Origin: Pedobacter jeongneungensis | Lineage (GTDB): Bacteria; Bacteroidota; Bacteroidia; Sphingobacteriales; Sphingobacteriaceae | Direction of reading: 5' to 3' | Assembly: GCF_000633455.1 (NCBI RefSeq) | Contig: NZ_AYMG01000026.1 | Coordinates: 51,426-115,425, forward strand | DNA length: 64,000 nucleotides | In this document: in pieces, positions 17,714-26,249 of the stretch | Position numbering within the stretch: the stretch's first letter is position 1 | How the letters are laid out: every line of letters starts with the position of its first letter | Notes under the pieces: generated by a model | What the model was told of the DNA's origin: nothing | Databases searched by the model: none | What the model saw: the letters and a program-made list of their open reading frames with translations, nothing else | Program-made: the position numbers and the translations under genes

Positions 17714-18475
17714 ATGGGACAAGAAATTAAAGGTTATTATTCCGGCACCAGCGGGCTGTTACTGCCCGTGCCGAATAAACTGCATTATCCGGAGGAATTC
17801 CGGGAAAGGTCAAGGTTATGCTATTATGGTTCACTTATGGACAGCATCGAAATCAATAGTTCGTTTTATAAGGTTCCACTGGCATCCACCGTAAAAAAAT
17901 GGAGTGCAGATGTTCCAAATGGATTCCGGTTTACCTTTAAGCTCTTTAAGGGGATTACGCATTCCCCTCAATTAGGTTTTGATCCTGCAGAGATCGGCAG
18001 GTTTATGGAAGTTATCAGGTCTGCGGATGAAAAGAAAGGCTGTCTTCTCGTCCAGTTCCCGCCAAGTGTCAGGATAGGTAACCTCCGCCAAATTTCACGC
18101 TTAATGTTTAGCCTGAGGGAACATGATCCTGAAAATGAATGGAAAATAGCATTTGAATTCCGGCATGCCTCTTTATATACCGAAGAGATAACAGAACTCC
18201 TGGAAGAAAATGGGCTAGGCATGGTTGTCCATGACAAGGGTATGGGAACAGGGCCTGAAGATGGTCCTGATAGCCCTTTTCGTTACCTGAGGTTCCATGG
18301 TCCGGGCGGTGATTACCGGGGCAGTTATGCTGAAGATGTGCTTTCAGAATATGCCGGTTATATCACAGAATGGTTGCTGGAAGGCAAAGAGGTTTTTGTA
18401 TATTTTAATAATACGATGGGAGATGCTTACGGTAATTTAAAGACACTAAGTCGTTTGGTGGAGATTATGGTTTAA
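17714..18475 (+). CDS. DUF72 family protein
   Basis: A 253-aa TIM-barrel protein. The start at 17714 (MGQEIKGYYSGTSG) fits the family; an upstream TTG would add five residues. Features: YYGSLMDSIEINSSFYKVP, FRFTFKLFKGITH, LLVQFPPSVR, FEFRHASLY and a terminal VFVYFNNTMGDAYGN. DUF72 (YecE-like) has conserved acidic residues in a barrel and is suspected to be a metal-dependent enzyme; its reaction is unknown. Confidence 0.85.
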   Translation: MGQEIKGYYSGTSGLLLPVPNKLHYPEEFRERSRLCYYGSLMDSIEINSSFYKVPLASTVKKWSADVPNGFRFTFKLFKGITHSPQLGFDPAEIGRFMEVIRSADEKKGCLLVQFPPSVRIGNLRQISRLMFSLREHDPENEWKIAFEFRHASLYTEEITELLEENGLGMVVHDKGMGTGPEDGPDSPFRYLRFHGPGGDYRGSYAEDVLSEYAGYITEWLLEGKEVFVYFNNTMGDAYGNLKTLSRLVEIMV

Positions 18476-18479
18476 GCTA

Positions 18480-18614
18480 ATGATTATAGGATATGATACC
18501 AAACTTTTTAACCAGGATTTACATCACAACCTAGGTTACGGGGGGCTTTTGGGTAACATGTTGATCTGGATTTTTCCTGGCCTGTTGGTATTTGTGCTCC
18601 CTGCGGTAGGATAG
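18480..18614 (+). CDS. possible small hydrophobic protein, 44 aa
   Basis: MIIGYDTKLFNQDLHHNLGY followed by a hydrophobic end (LLGNMLIWIFPGLLVFVLP). It starts 4 nt after the DUF72 stop. It might be a real small membrane protein, but nothing beyond the open frame supports it. Confidence 0.25.
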   Translation: MIIGYDTKLFNQDLHHNLGYGGLLGNMLIWIFPGLLVFVLPAVG

Positions 18615-18701
18615 CATTTTTTTAAAGGCGCGGAACAAGGTTGATGGGCTCTAACTTAAACACACAGTTTATTATTACATTAGCAGATAATCCCTATCAA
18701 A

Positions 18702-20272
18702 ATGCAGAATTCCCAATTGCCATTTCAGGACACACTCAAAACACTTGAAACAGTTCCGAATATGTATCTGATCGTTTCTCCGGATCTGATTATCCTCACA
18801 GCCAGTGATCTTTTTTTAGAAGCAACGAAGACAACAAGGGCGTCCATTGTCGGGAGACATATATTTGATGCATTTCCGGATAACCCTGAACTGCCCGATG
18901 CTGAAGGCGTGAGAAATATCAATGCCTCTTTACAGGAAGTACTGAAGACCAAAAAAGCCCATTTTATGTAAATCCAGCGTTATGATGTTCCAGACGTGCT
19001 GAAACCCGGAGCGTTCATAACACGGTATTGGGAACCAAGCCATACCCCGGTACTGGATGAAAATGAGAACATCCTATACATTATCCAGCATGCAAATAAT
19101 ATTACAGAAAAAGTGCTCAGGCTTGCTGAGCTTGCAGAAAGCCGTAAGATCGGACTGAACGCCTTAAAAAAGGTAGAACTGCTCAATCTTGAACTTGATG
19201 TTCTCAGGATATCAGAGCTGGAACATGAAAAGAATGAAAGGCATTTCAGGTATTTGGCAGACCTGGTCCCCGCAAAAATAAGTAATGCACTTCCAAATGG
19301 TGAGTAACTTATTTCAATAAACACTGGCTGGATTATAGCGGCATGAGCTTCGAAGATCTCAGGGATTTTGGATATTTCCAGATGATGCATCCCGATGAGA
19401 TAGAAGCTTTTCAGGCCGGACTTAAGCATGCATCGGAGACAGGAATTCCATTTGAGTCCGAAATGCGGTTTAAGGATATTAACGGTGAGTACCGATGGCA
19501 TCTGAATATAGCCTCTCCGGTATTTGATGATGAAGGTAAAATCGCCTTGTGGGCCGGTTCTACTACGGATATTCAGCGCCTGAAGGATGAGGAGCAGCGG
19601 AAGTCCGATTTTATCGGCATGGTCAGCCATGAACTCAAAACCCCGCTTACTTCAATTAAGGCTTACCTTCAGGTAATGGAAGTAAAGGCAAAGAAGATTG
19701 ATGATGAAAATGTTCAGAAAATCATTGATAGGTCCCTCATTCAGATCAGGAAAATGACCAGCATGATTGATGGTTTTATGAGTGTTTCCCGTCTGGAGAG
19801 TTCAAAAATAGTTATAGCCCCAACCAGATTTGGTTTAGCCCAACTGATCGGGGAGATTAGGGATGACTTTAAAAATACGGTGATGAGTCACCAGCTCTAT
19901 TTTGGGAATGTGGAAGGTTTTCCAGAAGTTACCGCTGACCGGGACAGGATTGAGCAGGTAATCAAGAATTTTATCGGTAATGCCGTGAAATATTCACCCA
20001 GGGGAACCGATGTGATATTTAAATGTCTTGCTGAAATTGAAGAAATCCATTTTTCAGTCAGTGACAATGGTCAAGGGATCGACCCCAGCCATCATCAAAA
20101 AATCTTTGAACGTTATTATAGGATTGAAAATGACCTGAGCAAGACCACTTCGGGGTTTGGCATCGGTCTTTACTTCTGTGCCGAGATTATCTCACTGCAT
20201 GGTGGCAGGATATGGGTAGAAAGTGAACTTGGTAAAGGATCAACCTTTCATTTCACACTCCCGCGGCATTGA
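18702..20272 (+). pseudogene. PAS-domain sensor histidine kinase, two lesions
   Basis: Segment one (from 18702) is a PAS domain (VPNMYLIVSPDLIILTASD) interrupted by TAA at 18969-18971 within KAHFM-IQRYDVPD. The same frame continues through the rest of that PAS and a coiled coil to 19307, where a one-base loss shifts the frame; the other frame resumes TYFNKHWLDYSGMSFEDL, a second PAS. Then come the HisKA box (MVSHELKTPLTSIKAYL, His about 100 codons into the last segment) and an intact ATPase domain (IGNAVKYSPRG, SDNGQGI, GFGIGLYFCAEI). It was a cytoplasmic PAS-PAS-HisKA kinase. The C-terminal 309 residues could still be made from 19343. No response regulator is adjacent. Confidence 0.8.
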
Positions 20273-20311
20273 ACATAAAGGCTAACTGACATCTTTTGAC
20301 CGCTCAATACT

Positions 20312-20458
20312 ATGGCATCAGCTGGGTATTCCAATTTATTGGATAAGAACGGAGATGTAAATGCCCGATTAAAGCGGTTTATATCTCTCCATAATAGCCA
20401 AATAGTGTTAGTCGGGGCTACAATATCAGCAGGATTACTCAAATACAAGCCCTGCTGA
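20312..20458 (+). CDS. possible 48-aa protein (weak)
   Basis: MASAGYSNLLDKNGDVNARL onward, ending SAGLLKYKPC. An inverted repeat, ATATCAGCAGG/CCTGCTGATAT (20423-20433 and 20451-20461), overlaps the end and could act as a terminator. No family is recognised; the rest of 20273-20566 is empty. Confidence 0.2.
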   Translation: MASAGYSNLLDKNGDVNARLKRFISLHNSQIVLVGATISAGLLKYKPC

Positions 20459-20566
20459 TATTTCTCTGGTCAGTATTGGGAAAATGAAGACATATGAATT
20501 AAATTTGTCATTTTAGTACTCGATACAGATTACTAAAGCCGGATTTGATTTTTTTGGTAGAGCAGA

Positions 20567-21196
20567 TTATTTAACAAAACTAACCAGTTCGGTTATCGGC
20601 AATCTTACCTTTTTTAAGGCAGCATAGACATCATTCTGCTCATCCCGGTATCCGAGTGCTAAGGTAACCACACTGGTCAGCCCTTGCGACTCCAGGTTAA
20701 GCAAAGAATCAAATTTTTTCGCATCAAATCCTTCCATTGGAGTAGAATCAATCTTCAGCTCTGCTGCGGAGATCAACGCTGTCCCCAAGGCGATGTAAGC
20801 CTGTCTCGCTGCCCAAGCCGCATTTTCCTCGTCCAGCCTGGAGAGAATCCCACCAACCAATGCAGTCTTGAAGTCCTCGAGGGCCGCCAACGGGATTTCT
20901 CTTTCCTTAGCAATCTGCTGCATATAAGCATCGATCTGTTCAATGGTAACCTTTGTAAATGCAGCAAAAACAAGCAGGTGGGAACAGGTAGCGATTTGCG
21001 TATTAAAAGATCCCTCAGCCAGTGATTCCTTAAGGGAAGGATTTTCAACTACTACAATCCGGTATGGCTGCAGTCCGGTGGACGATGCAGATAGATTGAT
21101 AGATTCCAGGATTTTGTCTATGGCTTCAGCCGAAACTTTGCGGTCACTGAATTTTTTAGTGGCATAGCGCCATTTTAAACTTGCTATGGTATTCAT
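20567..21196 (-). CDS. NAD(P)H-dependent nitroreductase (NfsB type)
   Basis: A 209-aa FMN-dependent enzyme. Characteristic parts: LKWRYATKKFSDRKVS at the N-terminus (FMN phosphate-binding Arg/Lys), INLSASSTGLQPYRIVVV, ARQAYIALGTALISAAEL, and STPMEGFDAKKFD. This is the family that reduces nitroaromatics, quinones and flavins, as a cytoplasmic homodimer. It is divergent from an HxlR regulator with a shared operator-like repeat, which suggests induction by reactive electrophiles. Confidence 0.9.
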   Translation of the reverse strand: MNTIASLKWRYATKKFSDRKVSAEAIDKILESINLSASSTGLQPYRIVVVENPSLKESLAEGSFNTQIATCSHLLVFAAFTKVTIEQIDAYMQQIAKEREIPLAALEDFKTALVGGILSRLDEENAAWAARQAYIALGTALISAAELKIDSTPMEGFDAKKFDSLLNLESQGLTSVVTLALGYRDEQNDVYAALKKVRLPITELVSFVK

Positions 21197-21239
21197 GATT
21201 TTCGTTTTAATTTGTGCTGTAAAATTGCAACATTTAGTT

Positions 21240-21264
21240 TATTTTTGTCACTATAAGACAAAAA
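21240..21264 (+). promoter_or_regulatory. HxlR promoter -7 element with overlapping inverted repeat
   Basis: TTTTTGTC (21242-21249) and GACAAAAA (21257-21264) form a perfect 8-bp inverted repeat around ACTATAA. TATTTTTG (21240-21247) fits the TAnnTTTG -7 element for the HxlR gene and overlaps the left arm. A dimeric HxlR bound here could repress its own gene and control the divergent nitroreductase. Confidence 0.55.
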
Positions 21265-21287
21265 GTAACGGTGACAAACAGGTAACT

Positions 21288-21653
21288 ATGAAGCAGATTA
21301 CAAAAGAACCCAGCCACGATTGTAAAATGGCCATAATGGCTGTACATGATGCAATTGATGTTTTAAACGGCAAATGGAAGATCACCATTATCACCTGTTT
21401 GTTGTTTGGCCCAAGAAGGTATTCAGAGATTATGCGCGATGTGAAAGGCATTTCTGGAAAGGTGCTCAGCAGGGAGCTTAAAGAGATGGAGATCAACCTG
21501 CTCATCAGCAGGAGTGTAATCAGTACCCAGCCCATCACTGTAAGTTACTCGCTAACCGATTATGGTACGTCTGTACAGCCTATAATCACGGTGCTTTCAG
21601 AATGGGGACAAACCCATCGGAAACAGATTAGTAAAAAAACGAAAGACAGATAA
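21288..21653 (+). CDS. HxlR-family winged-helix transcriptional regulator
   Basis: 121 aa from the Met at 21288 (MKQITKEPSHDCKMAIMAVH). The HxlR core follows: DVLNGKWKITIITCLLFGPR, RYSEIMRDVKGISGKVLSRE (recognition helix), then the wing SYSLTDYGTSVQPII and EWGQTHRKQI. An N-terminal Cys (Cys12) matches the redox or electrophile-sensing Cys found near this place in HypR/YodB-like members. Divergent from the nitroreductase, with the operator-like repeat between them. The stretch 21654-22026 holds only gene debris (a frame reading LKETALTAEILYKGNQHFTD without a start). Confidence 0.85.
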   Translation: MKQITKEPSHDCKMAIMAVHDAIDVLNGKWKITIITCLLFGPRRYSEIMRDVKGISGKVLSRELKEMEINLLISRSVISTQPITVSYSLTDYGTSVQPIITVLSEWGQTHRKQISKKTKDR

Positions 21654-22026
21654 TCATTGAAAGAACTAGAGCTGGTTTGGATCCTGTAAAGACTATGGGT
21701 AGATCGGGTGCCGATCTAAGGACTATCGGAAAAGTTGAAAGAAACAGCACTTACTGCTGAAATTCTGTATAAGGGAAATCAACATTTTACGGATGAAATT
21801 GTAAAACGTCTTTACTAATAGCTTTCTCATTAACCATGATCGTCATTGCAATCTCATGCTTTGTAAAACAAGATTATTATATGGGAATAGTTTCTATTAT
21901 ATTCCCAAGCTAAATCCCAGATGATCGGGGTCATTTTAATCTTTGCATGCTATAGTTTTGGGCAGAAGATTTATGCTCAAAGCCTGATCACATCAGCGTT
22001 CTGGTTTACATTATCCATCCTTTTTC

Positions 22027-22034
22027 TATCTTTG
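22027..22034 (+). promoter_or_regulatory. -7 promoter element close to the methyltransferase start
   Basis: TATCTTTG matches the Bacteroidota TAnnTTTG element. The ATG lies only 9 nt after it, so the message would have a very short or no leader. Confidence 0.45.
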
Positions 22035-22043
22035 CCTCTATAC

Positions 22044-22667
22044 ATGAAGACAGCACAGGACCTACGCGAAACATTCGGAAACATTGATATTTACCTATTT
22101 GACCAGTTGTTAAAGGGCACCTATTCCAACTGCGATACTGTTTTAGATGCCGGGTGCGGCACAGGTAGAAATCTCATGTATTTTCTGAAAAATGGTTATC
22201 AAACTTATGGTATAGACAAGAGCGCCGATGCTATTGTACAGCTGCAGCAAATCGCTAAAGAGTTTTCCAGCCCATCTGCAACAGAGAATTTTCGGGTATC
22301 CCCGGTAGAAAACCTGCCCTTTGAAAATGAAAAATTTGATCTGGTAATCAGTAGTGCGGTGTTGCATTTTGCCGAAAATCTGGAGCATTTTGAGGCCATG
22401 CTTTGGGAAATGTGGCGTGTGTTAAAACCCGATGGTTATTTTTTTTGCAGATTAGCCTCCGACATCGGTATTGAATCCGCAGTGCATTTTATCGGCAGCG
22501 GAAGGTATATCCTTCCCGATGATTCCGAACGCTTTCTGGTCAATCAGGAAATGCTCATCAGGTTTACCAAAAAACTGGGCGGTGAACTCCACGAACCCAT
22601 CAAGACCACCAATGTGCAGAACATGCGTAGCATGACCACCTGGTGTGTGAGAAAAGAAAAAAAGTAA
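22044..22667 (+). CDS. class I SAM-dependent methyltransferase
   Basis: 207 aa from the Met at 22044 (MKTAQDLRETFGNIDIYLFD); the upstream in-frame codons are hydrophobic and overlap the promoter, so they are unlikely to be translated. Motif I is VLDAGCGTGRNL, motif II GIDKSADA, then VENLPFENEKFDLVISSAVL (acidic motif and motif IV), followed by MLWEMWRVLKPDGYFF. This is the UbiE/Methyltransf_11 type acting on a small molecule. Substrate unknown. Not in an operon. Confidence 0.85.
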   Translation: MKTAQDLRETFGNIDIYLFDQLLKGTYSNCDTVLDAGCGTGRNLMYFLKNGYQTYGIDKSADAIVQLQQIAKEFSSPSATENFRVSPVENLPFENEKFDLVISSAVLHFAENLEHFEAMLWEMWRVLKPDGYFFCRLASDIGIESAVHFIGSGRYILPDDSERFLVNQEMLIRFTKKLGGELHEPIKTTNVQNMRSMTTWCVRKEKK

Positions 22668-22704
22668 ATTTAACAGATTAACCTATAAATCCAAAGCACG
22701 ATCT

Positions 22705-22988
22705 ATGCCCGGTATTATGCCACACGAACTCGTCCGGGTAGCAGAAAAACTGGAAAAGGTGTTCGGGAACTTCAATGTTATTGTTAAGGTTGGTCTTCCC
22801 AATGTCATTGCGCTTTCCCTGCCCAATGATCTTTCAAAGATGAAGGGGCTATGCAGGAATTTGGCTACCAATCGCTGAAGGCAGCAGGTATTAATCTGCA
22901 TACCCGGCTGGAGATGGTATTCATCAGCCCTGACCAAAGCTTAATAAACATTGTCCTTGAGGGGTCGCCAAGAGATGAACTTAATTAG
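22705..22988 (+). pseudogene. hypothetical small protein, frameshift in a G4 run
   Basis: ATG at 22705 opens MPGIMPHELVRVAEKLEKVF, which reads as an amphipathic start followed by FNVIVKVGLPNVIALSLP. At GGGG near 22849 the frame changes; the next frame continues MQEFGYQSLKAAGINLHTRL and ends LINIVLEGSPRDELN at 22988. One extra G gives a single protein of about 94 residues. Unknown family. It converges on dnaE2 with 27 nt between stops. Confidence 0.45.
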
Positions 22989-23015
22989 TTACACTAATTT
23001 AGGGTTGTTTTATGC

Positions 23016-26000
23016 CTATTTAAAGTTCCTAGCTGCAGGAAAAACTGCTCCATCCATCTGCTCCCTTTTCTGCGTGCGTTTGTTCTCTGCCGGAAAAGGA
23101 GAACGTTCATCCGCCCTGGAAAGCGTCAATAACGGCAGTTCTTCCTGGCCAGTATCGGTCAATCCTTTCAGCATGCCCGTTAGATCAAAACACCGCTTGA
23201 CAATTACATGCACCACTTCGCCCTCGCGCTGCAGTTTTCCCTCCACCATCAGTAGCCTTGCGCCCAAAATCTCCTTTCTGTACTTTTCAAAAAGCTGCTG
23301 AAAGACCACCAGGTTAGCTACACCTGTCTCATCCTCAATGGTAATAAAACATACCCCACCGGCGGTGCCGGGACGTTGACGGACTAAAACTAACCCTGCT
23401 ACTTTTACCAGCCTTCCGTCCCATGATTCCGCTGTTTCTTTGGTGGACAGGATCTTCAGCAGGCTCAGTTTTTCACGCACAAAACTTACCGGATGCGCTT
23501 TTAGGGATAGTGCTGTCGTGGCATAATCCTGTACCACATGTTCCGAATCACTCATCAGCGGCAGAGAAAGCTGCGGCTCTTTTTCTGATTCTGAGGATTG
23601 CTTTTCAAAGAGTGCTACCGGACGATCCGCCAGTGCCGAAACCTCCCAGAGGGCCTGACGCCTGTCCATCCTTAAGGAGCGGAAAGCATCTGCATCGGCC
23701 AGCCTTTCCAGCGTGTTCTGTGATACTCCGGCATCCATGATCTCATGTATGGTGCGGTAGGGTACCGTTCTTCCTTTTACGAGGAATTCCATTTCCTCTG
23801 CCGCAATGCCCTTGATCTGGCGAAAACCCAGACGCATGGCATGGTACTTTCCGCTTTTTTCTTCTAATAGGTTGTCCCAAAAAGAATAATTTACATCAAT
23901 CGCCCGGACCTCAACGCCATGATTCCTCGCATCGATCACAATCTGTGCAGGTTGATAAAAGCCCATGGGCATGCTGTTGAGCAGCGACGCCGCGAAAACA
24001 TCAGGATAATAACATTTCAGCCAGCAGGAAACATAAACCAATAATGCAAAACTTGCTGCATGGCTTTCGGGAAAACCATAACTCCCAAAACCTTCGAGTT
24101 GCCTGAATATCCTTTTGGCGAAATCCTCGCTATAGCCGCGTTCGAGCATCCCGTCAATTAATTTCTTTTCGAACTGGTTCACAAGGCCCTTAAACTTAAA
24201 AGTGGCCATACTGCGCCTTAACTCATCAGCCTCTGTGGGGGTAAAACCGGCAGCGACAATGGCAATCTTCATTGCCTGCTCCTGGAATAGGGGCACGCCC
24301 AGCGTGCGTCCCAATATTTCTTTTAGTTCCGGCGAGGGATAATCAACAGGTTCCTCATGATTCCGCCTCCTTAGATAGGGGTGCACCATATCACCTTGTA
24401 TCGGTCCAGGGCGCACAATCGCCACTTCAATGACTAAGTCATAAAAACATTTCGGGCGCAAACGCGGCAACATTGACTGCTGCGCCCGGCTCTCGATTTG
24501 AAAGACACCAATGGTATCGGCATGGCTGATCATCTCATACACCTTGGGATCATCCTCTTCATTGATCCTGGCTAGGGTTAAATCCAAATTGTAGTGCGCC
24601 TTGGCAAGGTCAAATCCCTTGCGGATACAGGTGAGCATGCCCAAAGCCAGCACATCGATCTTTAGGAAACCCAGTGCATCAATATCATCTTTGTTCCATT
24701 CAATATTGGTACGGTCTGCCATACGCGCATTCAGGATAGGGCAGAGGTCGGTCAGTTTTCCGCGGGTAATCACAAAACCTCCGGTATGCTGGCCCAGTTG
24801 ACGCGGAAAACCCATCATCTGCCCAGTGAGCTGCAACACTTTTTTAAGTAAAGGGTCTTTGGGGTTGAGCCCGGCCTCTAGTATACGTGCCTCCTCAAAC
24901 CATTCATCGGTAAATTCCCAGATTGCCCCGGATAATTTGCTCACCGTATCTACCGAAAGTCCCATGGCCTTACCCACGTCGCGGATCGCTCCCTTTTGAT
25001 GCTGCTGGGTGACTGTGGCCACAATTGCTGCCCGGTCACGGCCATATTTTTCATAAATGTATTGGATAACTTCTTCTCTTCGCTCATGTTCAAAATCCAC
25101 ATCAATGTCAGGCGGCTCATTCCTTGCGGAGGAAATAAAGCGCTCAAAGAGCAGGTCAAACTTGGTGGGATTGACCGAGGTAATGCCAAGGCAGTAACAA
25201 ACAGTAGAATTTGCTGCAGAGCCACGGCCCTGACATAAAATGCCCTTTGAACGGGCAAATTTTACGATATCATATACGGTAAGAAAATAGGAAGCATAGT
25301 TCATCTCCTCCATGAAAGCCAGCTCATAGTTGATATTCTTCGAAATCTTCTCCGGGATTTCTTCTCCGAACATTTCTCTGGCACCATTCCAGCTGAGATA
25401 GGTGAGTTCCTCTTGTGGTGTGCGGCCATCGGTAGTGATCTCCTCGGGATAAACATATTCCAAACTGTCCAAAGAAAACCGGCAGGATTCCGCAAGCAGC
25501 ACACTATTGGCAATGGCATCAGGATACTGCCGGAAGAGCCTGTTCATCTCTGCCTTGTCCTTTAAATGCCGCTCGGCATTTTGGTGGAGTAGGAAACCAG
25601 CGTTCTGTATCGTACATTTCTCGCGTGTACAGGTCAGTATATCCTGCAGCTCCCGGCGCAAAGGATGGTGATAATGCACATCATTGGTGGCAACGAGCGG
25701 AATATGAAGTGCCTGGGATAGCTGATTGAGCCTGAATAATCTTTTATGATCATCCCCGGTATAACTCCGGGTTGCCGCCAAAAAAAGATTATTACCCAAT
25801 TTTTTCCTGAATTCTGCCAACTGCGATTTAAAGCCTGCTTCATAATCAAAAAGCGAATTCAAGCCTTCCGGTGGGATCGCGATAAACTTTATTCCCTCAC
25901 AATGGGTAAATACATCTGTTTGATAAAGGTGGCAGCTGCCTTTTTCCGCCCGCATATTGCCAAGGCTGAGTAGAGCAGAAAGCTGGCCATAAGCTTCCTT

Positions 26001-26243
26001 ATCTGTCGGATAAGCCAATAGTGATGGCCCGTCCAAAAGGTCAAGCCTGCAGGCTGGAATCAGCTGGATGTTATGGTTCCTTGCGGCTACATGGGCACGC
26101 ACAATTCCTGCCAGGGTATTCCGGTCAGTAATGGCAAGTTTGTGGTAGCCCATCGCTGCAGCCTGATCGATGAGTTCTTCGGGATGAGACGCGCCACGTA
26201 AAAAACTAAAATTACTGGTCACCTGAAGCTCTATATATTCCAT
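23016..26243 (-). CDS. dnaE2: error-prone DNA polymerase III alpha subunit DnaE2 (ImuC)
   Basis: A 1075-aa C-family polymerase. The PHP domain leads (YIELQVTSNFSFLRGASHPE, near 1-260), the catalytic Asp pair lies in PPDIDVDFEHERREEV (near 385-400), followed by the finger region with QLGQHTGGFVIT, VRPGPIQGDMVHPYLRR and GFGSYGFPESHAASF. An OB-fold comes near 940-1030 (VKVAGLVLVRQRPGTAGG). Length and layout match DnaE2 rather than replicative DnaE. It makes translesion mutations after damage with ImuA and ImuB. Last gene of the imuA-imuB-dnaE2 operon, 6 nt after imuB. Confidence 0.95.
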   Translation of the reverse strand: MEYIELQVTSNFSFLRGASHPEELIDQAAAMGYHKLAITDRNTLAGIVRAHVAARNHNIQLIPACRLDLLDGPSLLAYPTDKEAYGQLSALLSLGNMRAEKGSCHLYQTDVFTHCEGIKFIAIPPEGLNSLFDYEAGFKSQLAEFRKKLGNNLFLAATRSYTGDDHKRLFRLNQLSQALHIPLVATNDVHYHHPLRRELQDILTCTREKCTIQNAGFLLHQNAERHLKDKAEMNRLFRQYPDAIANSVLLAESCRFSLDSLEYVYPEEITTDGRTPQEELTYLSWNGAREMFGEEIPEKISKNINYELAFMEEMNYASYFLTVYDIVKFARSKGILCQGRGSAANSTVCYCLGITSVNPTKFDLLFERFISSARNEPPDIDVDFEHERREEVIQYIYEKYGRDRAAIVATVTQQHQKGAIRDVGKAMGLSVDTVSKLSGAIWEFTDEWFEEARILEAGLNPKDPLLKKVLQLTGQMMGFPRQLGQHTGGFVITRGKLTDLCPILNARMADRTNIEWNKDDIDALGFLKIDVLALGMLTCIRKGFDLAKAHYNLDLTLARINEEDDPKVYEMISHADTIGVFQIESRAQQSMLPRLRPKCFYDLVIEVAIVRPGPIQGDMVHPYLRRRNHEEPVDYPSPELKEILGRTLGVPLFQEQAMKIAIVAAGFTPTEADELRRSMATFKFKGLVNQFEKKLIDGMLERGYSEDFAKRIFRQLEGFGSYGFPESHAASFALLVYVSCWLKCYYPDVFAASLLNSMPMGFYQPAQIVIDARNHGVEVRAIDVNYSFWDNLLEEKSGKYHAMRLGFRQIKGIAAEEMEFLVKGRTVPYRTIHEIMDAGVSQNTLERLADADAFRSLRMDRRQALWEVSALADRPVALFEKQSSESEKEPQLSLPLMSDSEHVVQDYATTALSLKAHPVSFVREKLSLLKILSTKETAESWDGRLVKVAGLVLVRQRPGTAGGVCFITIEDETGVANLVVFQQLFEKYRKEILGARLLMVEGKLQREGEVVHVIVKRCFDLTGMLKGLTDTGQEELPLLTLSRADERSPFPAENKRTQKREQMDGAVFPAARNFK

Positions 26244-26249
26244 AATTAC

